Positions 36,901-51,000 are shown, numbered from the stretch's first letter. The stretch is 64,000 bases of DNA from Onchocerca volvulus (GCA_000499405.2 HG738140.1:14661967-14725966); one strand, 5' to 3'. Made by a program: numbers and translations. The notes: a model not told the origin generated them from the letters alone.

Positions 36901-39900
36901 CTTACAAGGACTGTTGAATTGTTGAATGAAATTATAGAAGAAATTTGGAATGATCATTTTATGAAAGTTACGCAGTAGATATAAATAAAATGTTATAATA
37001 AAGATAAACTAGAATAACAGTTTGAATTTCCTTACGATTTACGCCTCAAGTAATGCAACAAATTATTCAAATGAAAAATTTTTCCATTGTAGTTATTAGT
37101 TAAATTAAAATGCAATTAATCACCGTCATCCAAACTACTCATGCTTCTTGCAGATCGCAATCCGTCGCCTTGATTACAGCTACTTTTTGAGAGATTATTT
37201 AATGAGTGATACCGTGAAATAATGTTGTTTTTTGTCGATGTTGAATTGTTCTGCGAGTAAGTCTTTGCTTCAAACTGTTGTTCATTTGTCGAAGAGTCTC
37301 AATTTCGGTTGAGAAATTAGATTAAAATTTACAAAAAAAAAAAAAAATGAAAAAAAATGAACAAATAAAAATTCATCAGTTCGCATTATCATTTCCAAAG
37401 CTGTATTTCCAGTGAAATTTCAACTGACAACAAAATCGTCATGCAAAATTTAGAAATAAACAAAATTACTTTTCATTCCATCATTCCTTCCATCATTATT
37501 CCGTTGAACATCCTATAAATTTTTATCTTTCACAATCATTCATCTTTCTTTCATCTCTACTTACTTATTTTCATTTATCATTTAAATTAATGTGCTTATC
37601 AATTGAAGCGACGGATAATGATTCAGTTCAGGATCGGATAAAATATGTAAAGTGTTCTACAAAAGTGCATACTGTTCTAAACAGTGATGAGATGGCAGTT
37701 TGTGATTTTGATGAGAGGTCGATGATCGGAAGATTTGTTTCGACATCACTGTCTGAACCCGATAGAAGAAATCGATATTCTGTAAAAGTTGAGAAGTCAA
37801 TGATAAAAATTAATGTCAATAGCATCACTGATCATTTAAAAGTTTGACTCTTCAATAATAAAACTTTAGTGTTCCATTTTTTGACAGTACAATTAAAATG
37901 ATCATATTTCCTTTAGATTATCATTTCTTGGAGAAATTTGACTTAAAATATTACAAACCGTCTTCATAATTCGTTTGATTAGTGCAATTGCCGTTGTTTA
38001 GAAATGTATTATATTGATGATCCACTAAGCTCAACAGCTGAAAATTGATGAGTGTCGACGAATGCGAAGTTAAAGAATTGAACTAGTTTTGGAAATGAAA
38101 AGAAAAATATTCGATGTGGTCAAACGAAATAAAAAGTTAACTGACTTTCTTTTCTTAAATTCTTCCTCGTCCTAATATATCCATTGGAAATAAGTAAAAG
38201 AAATTTACCGCCTTTATCGGTAAAAAAGACAGATTGTTTCTTTGAGTTAAGTAGGCTAAAATTCATATATATGATGATGTTAAAGTAGTGATCTTAAATG
38301 TGATAGCTTATACTTAAGCTTCCAATAAAAAAGCTGTTTATTTACCTTACGATATGCAATTTGGAACGTCGCAATTACATCAGCTGCTACCGGATCTTTT
38401 TCCAAAATTTTATAATCAGATGGTGCCGATTTCACTATCATTTTATATAATTTGATTAGCGTCCGATCACAAATCAATCTTCGACGAACAATACGCAGCA
38501 AGCTGCTTAGCTGTAACAAAATTGATGACTTGTGATTGTTCTATTCTTTGAATTTTCATAAGGGAAATGTGACATCAGCAGAACAAAACAAAAAAAAGAA
38601 AAAAACATGCTTTTTCATTGGTAAGAGATTTGATCAAAGAATCCTTGATTCGTTTATTCTCGTTTATTCGAAGATAGATCTGAGATAAATGTGAATTAAC
38701 ATAACGATAATGACTTATACCATTGAGTGCTCCTGAAATTAGGAACTAGAAAGAATGCTTGGCGTCATCTTTCGATTCCTGAATAGATTCTGCACTTGCA
38801 TGTACTGCTTGATACTTTAATAATTTACTTCTTTGAATTCGTAGCAAAGCAAATAAGGTAATCGATAAAGATTTAATCAATCATTAGTTGCTAGTAATAG
38901 TCACGAAATCGTTGATTTGATTTACCTATCATAAAATATCAAGAGCATACCAAACTGGCGTTTAATAGTCTTCAAATCATTGAATTGTTCTGAGATTTCT
39001 TTTATCTTTTTATAATGATCTGATACTTCCAGACGTACCGCATCCAGCAATCTGAAGTGAGTAAATAACTGAAAAGAAAATATACAGATGCATTGCCTAG
39101 GATTTCTCCAAGAAAAACTCATTTTATCGATTACCCAATGAGTCCTTCGGAATAGTTGATGAGACCGTGACATCCAAGAGCTTCCAAACTATTGGCCAAA
39201 CGCAATTCGATACATCGAATTGCTTCCAAAATACATGGAATATCGGTCTTAATTGCTGCCAGAATTGATCGAACATATTTTTCCCAGTCCTGAACTTTAC
39301 ATACTTCAAAATTTGGATCAAATCTCTTTTATTCTATTTCTTCATTCTCTTCATTATTTCACTTTGATTAGAAGCACATTATACCTCACAGTTTGCCGAA
39401 GATAGATCGTTTTCTGAGAATGAAATTTTGGCGATTTCTATCTTTGAAGTTTCATCTTGCGAAATATTTTTTCGTTCGTTGTATGCGATCCACCACAACA
39501 AATAGTTGAACAATTCGTCATAATGTAGAACAGCTTCGCTGCTTTCATTTTTGTGAAACTGTAAATTTTTAAAACATTCAACTGGATAAGTCAGAGAAAT
39601 TCAAATGATTACAAAACAATGAAATATGACTGAAACTTCAAAGAAATGATATCACGTCATCAATCAACGATGTTTCAAGTAGATGTACAAAGTAAAACTT
39701 CCACCTTGAGACTTTTTGTAACGATAATGTCCAGCAAAGGTAAACTGCTTGGTATCATTCGGATTAATTGTTTTACTGGCGGAAAAAGCTTCAGGAAGTC
39801 TCGAAAATTTTCGATATCGCTATTTTTAAGCTGTAAAGAATTTTTAGTACTTTTTCAAATAGCTAGTATATTTTTAGAGATTTTAATGAATCAATGAGCT

Positions 39901-41268
39901 GTTACTTTCCATATGGTTAAAAAGCTTTAGAGACCTGAATTATGAGTTGATCAATAATTTGTTGATTCAGAATTGGATTGCTACAACCGCAATAAGTGAT
40001 CATCGATACTGGATTTCGATGATTCGTTATGAGACTGGAAATATGGTGCACAGAAATTAAGTCAGATTAATGTAAAAGTAATTGCTTTTTTCGAATTGTT
40101 TAATTTCTCGTATTAAGACATATTTTCAAATAAATGTGATTATATTATTATTTCAAATAATTTATCGATTATCGTTTATCTTAAATGAAGGAAATGATAT
40201 CAGAAGCAAAAAATTCGAATAGTTTTAGTTGGTAATTTTAACTTTGGTCATAAAGCAATGAAGGCAAATCACAATATCACAATGTATTTGACCCGAAACT
40301 AATAACAAACGTAAACAGTTCTGTGGCAATTCAAGAAATTTTGCGATCGGGACAAAAGTTTTAAAGCTGAAAGATGGATTGATCGGTTAACGGATGTTCA
40401 CAATATATTTTTGGAATTCACCTCTAACAATCATTGTTGGGAAATCAGCTTCGATGATTGATCTCTGTTGAAGTAAGAAATAAGCATATAATATAGCACA
40501 TTTATCTAAAAATTTATTCCTATCCAATGCAAGAGATGCAATTAATTTTGCGCCAAGAGAATGTATGCACACAACAGTGATAAGATTAAAATGAATAGAA
40601 ATGTAATTACTTTGCAGAAATGATGAGAAAAACGAAGAACAAATCAAGTAAATCCGCAATCGCATCCCTAATATGAATTTGTGGTAGAAGATTGATTCAA
40701 ATCTAAAAGCTTCATTGATTTTCTCTGTGGCAAAAATTTGGATTTATCAACGGTTAAAAAGTTGAGCAAATAATCGAATAGTTAATTTCAGATTGAATAC
40801 GAGAAATTACCGATTATTTAAGCAGTTTGCAATGTTGGAAAAGCTTGACAAAAGTGCCTCATTGACTGATACATCTTTATTCCACTTTAATAAATTTTGA
40901 TTATCAAATGAATCATTTGGCAATCGAATTCTGTCATGCAATTGAAGGAGATAAAATGATAATGGTGTTAACTGCTGGAGTGATTGTGGAAATGCTCTCA
41001 AGCACTTCTGAAGCTCTACGATTGCTACAGCCTTCTGAATTTGGCCAATCCAATTCAAGTATGAAATTGTAATGCCTACAACGAATATTAATCAGCAAAA
41101 CGGCTTCAGATTTCCAACTGCAATGTTTCAAGTGACAAATGTCTCTAATAACTAGACTATGAAATTTTGCTTCTTATCTTTTATCACCTTATCTGTTGAT
41201 TATCATTTCTCAATCACCTGGACAGCTCTTTGCATACTTCCACAATCACAGAATCCCCAAGAGTTCAT
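33967..41268 (-). CDS. MIEAP/SPATA18-like (mitochondria-eating protein C-terminal domain) protein
   Basis: Nineteen minus-strand exons give 799 residues in frame: 41268-41218, 41034-40811, 40667-40611, 40034-39935, 39830-39705, 39558-39385, 39289-39135, 39051-38926, 38505-38346, 38037-37959, 37779-37673, 37274-37124, 36156-36068, 35737-35652, 35574-35364, 35166-34996, 34786-34754, 34607-34471, 34129-33967. The last two exons (about 701-799) align with the C-terminus of human SPATA18. LRTCTLFNKFILDCVRTIW matches its SDFIQEICCIAFAM stretch. FDASKHQRHS then QQYLWPAII...CVHKAIVIT matches its FNDCKYRRSY...YHVWPALM...MKGEAVT. In mammals that protein works in mitochondrial quality control. The N-terminal 450 residues are largely alpha-helical and were not recognised; 420-510 is Ser/Asn-rich. 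A TTTTTTCACAG acceptor lies just before the ATG, supporting the start. Exon joins 2, 8-9 and 17 rest on phase alone. Confidence 0.55.
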
Positions 41269-41283
41269 TAAATTCCGAAGAAT

Positions 41284-41294
41284 CTGTGAAAAAA
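41284..41294 (-). promoter_or_regulatory. Candidate spliced-leader acceptor of the MIEAP-like gene
   Basis: On the minus strand TTTTTTCACAG precedes a 15-base leader ending at the chosen ATG (41268). Confidence 0.5.
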
Positions 41295-44200
41295 CTTATT
41301 TTTCATTGTCAAAAATATATTAGTTGTCAAGAATTCTTGTTTTTATTATAAAAACGCTAAACACGGAAGTCTGATTGCAATGATTCATTTGTTGTATTAA
41401 TAAAATAATTAGTGAAGAACTTGAAGTGAAATCTTCCATTCGAATTGAATGGACGGATAGGTAGTTTATCCTGCAAAACTTTCAAGAACTTAATTTCACT
41501 ATCTTTTGATTAATAAACCATGGCATTATGAGCTCTATAATATCACTGCCGATATTTCACATATATCATAAAAAAATTTCTGATTTGCTGAATTTCAACC
41601 GACCAATCGATCGATATTTCCTATACTTTACTATGTAAATGAAAGTAATATGGCATTATCAGAAGTCGCATTTTTTTTCATCAGTTTTTTCTTAACATTT
41701 GATAGATACAATAGTTGGAAATCCACGATGTTAATGAAATTTGTTGTCAAAGGTTAGAACAACACTCAGTGAAGGCAATTCGGATAAATTGCACATTTGC
41801 GCCAATAACGTGATACAACCGTTGGTTAGCCTTGAAAAAAACATTTCTTTTTTTATTTCCCGTGTGATTTTCAGGAAGAGAGCATGATCGTAAATTAAAG
41901 GAAAGATCCAAATTCGGATAAACTTCTTTAGCGTTTATTGTAAAGATCTGTCTTGCTGTAAAACTCATGTAAATTCATGAGGAAAAACTCATGGTATACA
42001 ATGCGAAAGTTCATACAATTTCCTGTTGCTTACGTTTTATTTTTTTTATACTTATGTTTATTTTCCACCATAAAAAACACCTGTAAGATTAAAGTCCTAA
42101 TTCGTTTCTATTTTGGAGGATGCTAAGACGAAACCTAAAATTTAAACAAGTTGGAAATTTACAGATTTAAACTTTTAAATTGACTTAATTCTGCAAATAC
42201 ATTCTACAGTTAATTAACTATAGTTAACTGTAATTAATTGATTATGCAGTATTTCCCAAAATCAAAATAAAACATAATCAAAAGAAAGAATGAATAGCAT
42301 CAATTAAAATATGAATTAATTCAGAATGGACCCAAAGAGACATCGATTAAATATTATAGAACTGAAATTTGGGAGTAACACACCAATTATTTCCAGAAGA
42401 AAGAGAAATTTTCAAGACTTAGCAAGTTTACAAATCAACGTACATAAAATAGCCTGAATTAAAAAGTACAAAAGATGAGTAAATAAAATTTACAGTAAGC
42501 AATGGTCAAGGACAACTGTCGTAAACCAATGATTTTATAATAATATTCACATTATCGACATTGATATGGAAGTAGAGCAAGACAAATTACTGGAAAGTTA
42601 TTAAATTTATTTCAAGGGATGATTGATGATTATTTATTTAAAGCGATTGACTGTTTATCTAAGTTATGGATTGCTTAATGACTGATTAATTGTTAATTGA
42701 TTGGACAGCGTTTTAAACGATTAGCTTAATGACTGTTATGATGACAAATGATTTCATAACGTTTTCTTTTTAATTTCTCTGCGACACCTCATTTGAAACA
42801 CTGATAAGCATATTGTTAGCATTCTCTTCATTCCTACTTCTCCCTGATAAATATGCAAACAGATCTGCTTTAATTGTACAGTCAATAATTTTTCTAAAAT
42901 AACAGAGCCAAATGTTAGCTACGGATCACTTTTGCGAATCGACGAATCGCTAATCATTAATACCATCACTATTGCGCGTCATATATTCCATTTATTGTAA
43001 CGGATTAGTCTTTTTTTTTTTTGCTAAATTTGCATAAAATATTCAAAAAGATTTGTTGAAAGTGCAAAAATTAAATCCAATCTATTGAGATTCTACCTAT
43101 TCCAAGTCCTTAAAAGCAATGCAGAAGATAATTGAACTTAATAAATATATAGTTGACAATTTTCAGTGTTTATTTCATTTTTAAGTTAAGTTAATTTCAA
43201 AGTGCTTCAGTATGCCTTATTTTGCAAAGAAGTAGGGATTTCATAGGTAAAAATGAGGAAGAAAAAAGAAGTTATGTGGATATATAAAACAACTAGAATC
43301 TGTTGGAACAAATTCTAAATTTTAAGTTTGTTCAGGATTTTTTTCATATCCTGATCAAGTTATTAGGAAATAGTGTCCAGTCATATTAGCGAATGGATGA
43401 CAAATGATATGAAACTTCAAGACTCTGCTAGATGAGAATTGCTATGAGCTTATCAGCTCTACTGTTCTAAAAGTAAACACTTGCTTTCACTTCAATTTAT
43501 CAATAAAATTTTCGCAATTTTCATCACTCCGCTGTTTTTCAGCTAGCGACGAAATCTTACATCCCAAATCGCAATTTTAGTGTACTTCTTTAATTTATTC
43601 ATGTCGAACGGAATTAGTATATTGTTATTATATTCGAAATCCAGAAGCTATCACTCACCTATCGACTTATCTCATACTTAATGCTAATTTTGTCTGCTTT
43701 TAAATTTTTTAAATTCCATCTTTTGTGCTTCTTTTCTTTCCCAGCATATTTTCGGTGTGAATTGAAAATAATACAAGTGCTTTTGCGAACTATTTCTGCT
43801 ATTTGAATAAATGTTTGTCAGTAGCAATCAATATTTAATTTCCCGATTAGGAAGAAATGATATGTTATATGTTGATCGAAATTTCGAATAATTCTTCTTT
43901 TAATACTGATCAAAATTTCTCTATTTCTATAATAATTTAATAATTCAACATTTCAATATTTTGATAATTAATTCATTACTTTCAAATTCTATGATTTATT
44001 CTGTGATTTTAGTAATTGTCATTGATTCAAATCTAAATCATTCAGAATTATATAGAGTAGAAGGATTCGACAAGTACGTATATTAAATTTGCCATAGGTT
44101 CACTAGCAATACATTGATAAGAAAATATCAGTGACATTGCTACTTTATTTCTGTCTGCCTTATCAATGTTTCGTGATCTTTCATCTACTATTTTGTTTAT

Positions 44201-44614
44201 TTATTTCACTCAATCGATATTTCCTAGCCTTCTTTCGACAACTTTCTTTTTTTATTTTAAACAAATTTTATCAATTTTACTGAAAAAATTTGACAAAACA
44301 TGCATCAATTTTTACGAGAATAAAATTATTAGCTTGAGTTTTATGAATTGAAAATGGATAGGGAAGTAGATAGGGAATTCTAATCAATAAATCTTTGATT
44401 TTTTAAACTATTAAAACTATCTTTACTCGAATAATTGCTTTTCCTTTTTAAATATTGCAAATTATCATGAAAAGATAAAATTGAAAAATTCGGAAATCTG
44501 TCACTTAAATATCGATAAAGTTTTCAAAATGAAACCAATGTGAAGGGTAATTAATTAGTCATAAAAAAACTTAATTCCATAATGTTTGTTTAATAGCAAA
44601 TCACAAATGCATAC

Positions 44615-44651
<37 letters not shown>

Positions 44652-46158
44652 TAATGAAGAATACACTGTAGTTTGTATGTAATTGTACACAATTAAAACT
44701 TCTGCAATTGTAACAATGAACAAATTACTTTTTATTTTTATTAGCGCGAATTGAGATTATTTCAGGATTTCACAAGAGGATAAGGAAAAAAAAGTAACAT
44801 CTCTGGATCACAGCAAGTTGAAATTGAAAACTGTTTTGGGATTCAAAATAGATTTTATTTATTTCAGGAAATTTATTTCGATATTTGTTTGTTTTCTTCC
44901 TAGATCAAAGAATTGAATGTTTGAATCAATCAATTATCACTGAAGGAAGGATTTTTTTCTTTTTCATAAAAATTCTAATTTTTATTTCATACTTGGAATC
45001 ATCGTACTTGTTTGATTTTTGCTTGACCATAACACTTTATGCATTTTTGTTAGATCTGTTTGTTATGGTTGTTAAATTTCTCCATAAAATTAATGTAAGC
45101 TAAAAAAAAAAAAAAAGAATAACCAGAAAATATCAAAATAAAACCATTGATATAGCCCTAATAGTAATAGTTGAATTAAGAGAGAAAGTTATGTGATGAA
45201 CTGATAGCGATTTTTGAGAAAATATCGTATCATCCGTTTTTGTTCTTTTTATTCTCTTCATTTTGATTTACGTGGCATAACTGAAAAACGAGATATTAAA
45301 CACATAAAATTAAATTCGAATTTTTGTTATCAGTTAAAATCACTCATTCTGCTTTTGCTTCACAATTTAACACAAATTACCGGGAGCTGACTGTATTTGC
45401 TCTTCGGTATCTGAACTATTGAAAATTTTTGGAACAAATTTTTTGAAAATTCGATTAAATGTACCGAGAAATTCTTTTAAAAAAAAAAATCAATTTTTAC
45501 TTTCTATAGACTAGAATTTCCAAGTCATTCCTGAGTAATCCAGACTCTTTTCATTTCATAGTTCTGCCCACAAATCCATTGCTTTTTTTATTTTCAATTT
45601 GTGATTATTATGAAAACGAAATGTAGTTAAAAGGAATTCAAAAATATGAATATACCATGTGAAAGCGGAACTAATGATAAAAAAATTTTTAGACCTTAGT
45701 AAACATAAATAATTGTACGTGAAATAAATGGAAAACTTCATTTCTTAATTCCAGAAGTTCTGAAATAACCTCATAAACGAGATATGTAACTTTCAGAGGA
45801 TGATCTCGCACTATCACTCTTTTCATACTAGAAGGGAAAACCACTCATCACAGATAATTCTTTGTTCCAGATTTCTACAAATGGTTCGTTTCATTTTGTT
45901 TCATTTTTGTTAGGAAGAAAAATGATGAAAAAATGATTTATCGGAATGAAAAAGTAAAAGAATCTGAAAGGTGGCGACAATTTCACTTCTGAAGTTGTTT
46001 TCCCATTGTAGAAACATTAAAGAATATTTCGAATTTTTGCGAAAATTTTCCAGGGATTTCAGTATTTCGTAATTCTGAACAAATTACTATTAGATTTGGT
46101 CTTTTTTAAATTAATTCAATTTCTGAATTACATCATTTATCAAAGATTTACATTTCAG
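41295..46158. other. 4.9-kb AT-rich interval with no recognised gene
   Basis: Long gene-poor stretch. It holds a 73-codon minus-strand frame at 41747-41968 (N-terminus MSFTARQIFTINAKE, no family), homopolymer runs including T(30) at 44617-44646, and no tRNA or rRNA. It probably contains the unfound 5' exon(s) of the membrane-protein gene that becomes visible at 46159. Confidence 0.4.
44617..44646 (+). repeat. T(30) homopolymer
   Basis: Exactly 30 uninterrupted T. Confidence 0.95.
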
Positions 46159-46555
46159 CTATTGGCTATATTCATATTGCTTTCCTTGGCTTCAGCATAT
46201 TCGGTACCATTAAACAGATTATTATGGCTGATTGGTTTGACAACTCTCGGTGGCAGTATATTTGCACAATTGGCCTTTTATTTTCCTTCAGTGTTAACAA
46301 TAGAAATGAATTATGTAAGATTAGCAAAGAATAATAAAATTATAAGAAATTATACGGCTAATATTTTCTGGCTTCACGGCTTTATGTTAAAGTATTTCGC
46401 ATCCGAGATTCTATAATTCTCGAAAATCAAGAAATTCTCAATTTTAAATCTGATGATTAGAATGATTGCATTAATTACCCAGATTATTCATAGCATCAGT
46501 TTGCACTACTGAGGGATAAAATATCTTCACAATGCATTCAAAATTATTGGCACAT

Positions 46556-46591
<36 letters not shown>

Positions 46592-47427
46592 TTTTGCATT
46601 GAACTTACATTGGTATAGTAATCGAATCTTATGTTTCAGTATTTGTGAAACCGTTAATTTTCTCATTTTTTTTTTGCCAAATTAGCATTTCATGGAAATT
46701 AAGCAATCATTTAAATTTAAATAGTTGTTTTAAAATTTCCAGTTATATATATATGATTTGTTGATGACAACCTTTACCACCTTGTGTGTCCCTATTTCAA
46801 CATATTGTACTTCTTATCAAACGAAGGATGACCAATTGTCCACACTTTATATCATTCTAGCAGTAAGCTATTTTCCTAATTAATGCAAAATCAGTTAAAT
46901 TCAATTTTTTAGCAATAAAGAATTGTAAATTTTGAAAAAATTTTCATTTTTTATAATTTCATGAATGAACTATAATTGCAAATTTTAGCTTCTTTGCATA
47001 TTTCTTGCGACATCATTTCTGGTCAGTCTACTCATTCGTTATGACTTTGATCCGGTAAGTTAATATTGTTCAACTTTTGTTTTCTGCGCAATTATCCAAG
47101 ATTTATCCATACAAACTAAATAAGACGAAGATATCAGCAAGAATATAACTTGATTCTTGCTTGAAATATGCTCTAAAATAAGACTTAATGAAGTAATGTT
47201 CCTTATTTACCTAATTTAACGTGTCATTTATCATGATTCGGACTGAGGTATTTCGAACTTACTCAGTACTGCATTGAATTTTATGTCATCTAGTGCAATA
47301 CAAATGTTTTATATTATAGTATAGTAGAAGTTCAAGAAATGAAGCTTCAAAATCGACAATCAGATTGGATGAACAACGTCCTTTGCTTCCAGCTAGTACT
47401 AGCTATGGTACTCACCAAGTATTTTAA
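46159..47427 (+). CDS. Multi-pass membrane protein with acidic dileucine tail (5' incomplete)
   Basis: Four phase-0 exons read in one frame: 46159-46314, 46743-46862, 46989-47054, 47320-47427 (TAA), giving 149 residues. Hydrophobic segments: LLAIFILLSLASAYSVPL, LLWLIGLTTLGGSIFAQLAF (exon 1), YDLLMTTFTTLCVPISTYC (exon 2) and LLCIFLATSFLVSLLIRY (exon 2/3). The layout is at least three, probably four, transmembrane helices, as in small tetraspan proteins. The cytoplasmic tail (last 36 residues) contains DEQRPLL, a match to the [DE]xxxL[LI] endosome/lysosome sorting signal. The first coding exon was not found; an upstream hydrophobic frame directly abutting exon 1 is probably intron. Family not recognised. 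Coding status rests on clean acceptors and donors (CAG, GTAAGA, GTAAGC, GTAAGT) and phase agreement. Confidence 0.6.
46560..46588 (+). repeat. A(29) homopolymer in intron
   Basis: Uninterrupted run of 29 A between exons 1 and 2 of the membrane-protein gene. Confidence 0.9.
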
Positions 47428-47625
47428 CCACGTTATCAGTTCGTTAGCAGTGCGTTTTTCATTGAAAGCAAATTCAAGAAAGGACTTTTTCAGTTTTGAT
47501 TTCCAAGTCAGTATCACATTAATTGTGCCTGATTGTTTGTGTGACATTTTAATTTCAATTGTTACCAATCGTTCTTATCTTTTATCTGTATTGATAATTT
47601 TCCCTTCCTCTCATTGTTTCATTCG

Positions 47626-48038
47626 TTAAATTTGTACTTTTAGATCAATCTATTAGCTTTGTGATATATTGCATATTCGCGTGATACCAGACCTTTTATA
47701 AAATTTCAACCTCATCGTATGGTACATCAGAATTCGCATCAGGAAGGAAAAAGATCGTATTTATCCTTCAAGAATTATTAATTGTAGCAAAATGCATTCT
47801 TTCAAGTGTTGCAAAGGTGTTTATCAAATAANTTAAATTTGTACTTTTAGATCAATCTATTAGCTTTGTGATATATTGCATATTCGCGTGATACCAGACC
47901 TTTTATAAAATTTCAACCTCATCGTATGGTACATCAGAATTCGCATCAGGAAGGAAAAAGATCGTATTTATCCTTCAAGAATTATTAATTGTAGCAAAAT
48001 GCATTCTTTCAAGTGTTGCAAAGGTGTTTATCAAATAA
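47626..48038. repeat. Perfect 206-bp direct duplication flanking one N
   Basis: Bases 47626-47831 and 47833-48038 appear identical by eye and are separated only by the single ambiguous base at 47832. Perfect identity in otherwise diverged intergenic DNA, plus the N, points to two overlapping contig ends that were abutted without being merged. Confidence 0.9.
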
Positions 48039-51000
48039 CCAAAAAGAAGGAAATTATCTCGGAATGAAAAGTAATCTTTGACATCTACAACAAATAATGA
48101 TTCAGCATGCATGAAAAATAATAACAACGAATCCAAGAAGTAATGTCAAACTTAGATGAACTAATTTATTTCGCTAAAATATCTATTTTTTCGGAGAAAT
48201 TATTTCATCAAAACTCTCCTATTAATAAATTTATAAATCAATCGTCAGATTTGGCAGCAAAACATTAGACTATGATAAATTTTAATCTTAAACACTAATT
48301 ATCTTTTACTGTCAATGAATAAATGATTATAAGAGCAAAGGACAAAGATATCAACTTCTGGATGTTGTTTTAAACGAAAAACGAAAAGCAATTATTTTGC
48401 ACTTAGACTTTTAGGTTATTATCATTAAACGCATAAACGTTTCGTTAGAAACAACAAGTTCGGATTCACGACAAGTGGATGAGTTTCAAAATGCGAACCG
48501 GTTGATTGTGAAATAAACGGATGTTAGTCTGATTCGCAACAAGGATACCGAAAATAGACGATGAAGAAATATGCAAATGGATGTAAATTAAGTGATCGAA
48601 ATAGTCCAATAGCATATCTGAATCGCATTGGTTAGGTAAATAGACGCTAACAAAGCAAGAGGAATAAGAATGGTTTACGATATACTTTTTCTATGGCAAA
48701 AGTTGACCCAAAAAAAAGATGAATATCCTGGTCACACCTTTTTAGTCGTAACAAATTTTATTTTCCCGTTTCAGAAAATGAGGTCACCTAATTGGAGAAT
48801 GAAAATGGATAGATGCTTTTTCTGTGAAGGTCACTGTCGTGTTGCTCTATCTATTGGTAATTAACAACCTGTTTAGACCATTGTTTTTCTCAAAAAATCA
48901 AATTTTCTCGAGAAAAATATGTCAAAAGCATCAAGGCAGCTCTCAATGAAAAAAATGTAAATCAAAGAAGTGATAACATTCAAGTATCTCAAGCGCTATT
49001 TCTCCCATCCCACATCCCTTCTACTGATTTTTTAATGAATTTTAATCGACCGCTTCAAGAAATGATATCTGAAGCTTTGAGATTCAATAAATCAATCACA
49101 GCTCATTCATTCCTAGCAGACATTAAATAAAAAGTTTTTGCAAATTTCATGTTGAAAATAGTTTATCATGCTTTTAGATGGAATCATTTGAAATTTTTTG
49201 AGACACAGTTCGTTGTACTGATGACGTCCATAATGATATCTCTTCTAAGGTCATCATATTTAGTCAGTTGGGTTAAAGAAAAAAAAAAAAAGCCGGAATA
49301 AGATAACATTTATATAGCTGTTAACTCCAGAAAAAAATTGCAATTGTACTTTTGGAACTGCTCGATTTTCAACTTTAACTTTTGCAAAGTGTTCGATGCA
49401 TGAATAAAATTTACAATACATGCATGCATGCAGATTACACGATGCCCTGCGGATATTTCTCCAAAATGCCGGTTGTATATCAAGTTTTGTAAACAAATTT
49501 CAGCTCTTAATCATCAAAATCACTAACCCGGAGGGCTTATGGTCAGAGATCTATTAGCCGGTAGTGGTAGCAATGACGATTTCATTTTTATCACCAGGAA
49601 AACTGCACCTTCCCTTTCAATAACTTTTCATGTCTAACTCAAAAAAAAAACTTTGTTTTTAGGTAAATCGCTTAGATTTCTTTGCAATGGAGAATGATTA
49701 TTATAGTGACCTGGATTTCTTCACTTTATCTTCGTGTTCCTATTCTGAATCAACAACAAGTTATTCAAAATCAATTCAATCAATCGTTATCATGATCTTT
49801 CTCTTATCGAAATTAGCATTTCCAATAGCTGTCTGTCCTTTTCAGTCATTTCTATCCATATATACTTTGAACGAGTTAACTTACCAGTTCTTGCAGTTTC
49901 TTCCTTTATCAAAAGCGCTTCTTTTAGCGATGCTTCTTCCGGCTTATCAGACTGGAACAACTTTGAACATTTTTCCGCCTTTATAAAAGGGATGACCAAC
50001 AGTGGCACGTCACAGAATCATTGTCAACAATTGACACTCTCTTGATGGAACTTTTGTCATTCTTGTTTCATCTTATTTTTATCTATTTATACTTGGATGT
50101 GGATCTCGGCTCTATTTTAGATAAATATATTTTTCATCTATAATATTAATAATTATAGGTGTAAATGTTTTGAAAGGCATATGATATCTTTGAATGCTTA
50201 TTATTAGGCTGCAGATAATTTTAAGAATATTTCGAAAAATAATTCATACTTAGCGTAATTAGTTTTCTTGATTAAACAGCAAAACTTGGCTAGCAAATAT
50301 TTGACAAAGTTGCTTAAAGTTCCTTTCATATTACTCATAACACTTCCATCCAACCTATGGCAATTACTTATGAAAAATCGAGTGAAGCTTGTAATTATGC
50401 TTGCTATTTATTGATAGTGGTCATCAATATTCAGCACTCTTCCATGATTTTCGTTTATTTTGAATTGATTTACAACAGTTTATTCCTGCTTTCTTTTGAA
50501 GAAGGGAAATTCAACGAGGAATTGACATAGAAATAATATTGTTTATCAAAGTTCAAAAGAATAAATTACCATCGTTATGCTCCAATGAACACTTCAATAT
50601 GTTTCACTGCTGTTTTTGGCGCGACGCTAAATTTTAACAAAAAGAAAAAAAAAAAAACGTTTTTACCATTGCCAACAATCCAACTGCAAATTTTGATTTA
50701 GAAACAGAATACTTCACCTTTTCCTTCTTCCTATGCTCTAATCCCAAGCAATCATCTTGCTAAGAGAATTAGGCTAAGAGCTGAAAATCGATATGAACCG
50801 AATTAGCATCAAACTAGATAGCTTAAAAAAATATGGAAAATGATGATAGACTGAAATAAATGCAATCGCATGCATTGATCAGTTCGTTCTTCAACCTGCA
50901 CAAGCAATGCATTAAGTTCAGAAATCAGGAATTAAAATGCATGAGTAAGCAGGAGAAAATGGGAATTGTTAGGAGAATGGAAACAGATGATGAGCAATCA

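Noticed and set aside
40387..40665. 92-codon minus frame (LGAKLIASLALDRNKFLDK)
   Set aside because: A shorter exon (40667-40611) with donor GTAATT joins the next exon in phase; most of this frame is then intron.
49885..49978. Minus-strand exon-like piece (KCSKLFQSDKPEEASLKEAL) with a GTAAGT donor
   Set aside because: No in-phase partner found on either side without an immediate stop; could be a tail exon of the 52.2-kb gene but unsupported.
50358..50531. 57-codon plus frame with hydrophobic segments (YACYLLIVVINIQ)
   Set aside because: No splice sites in phase and no family; AT-rich DNA easily gives hydrophobic frames.
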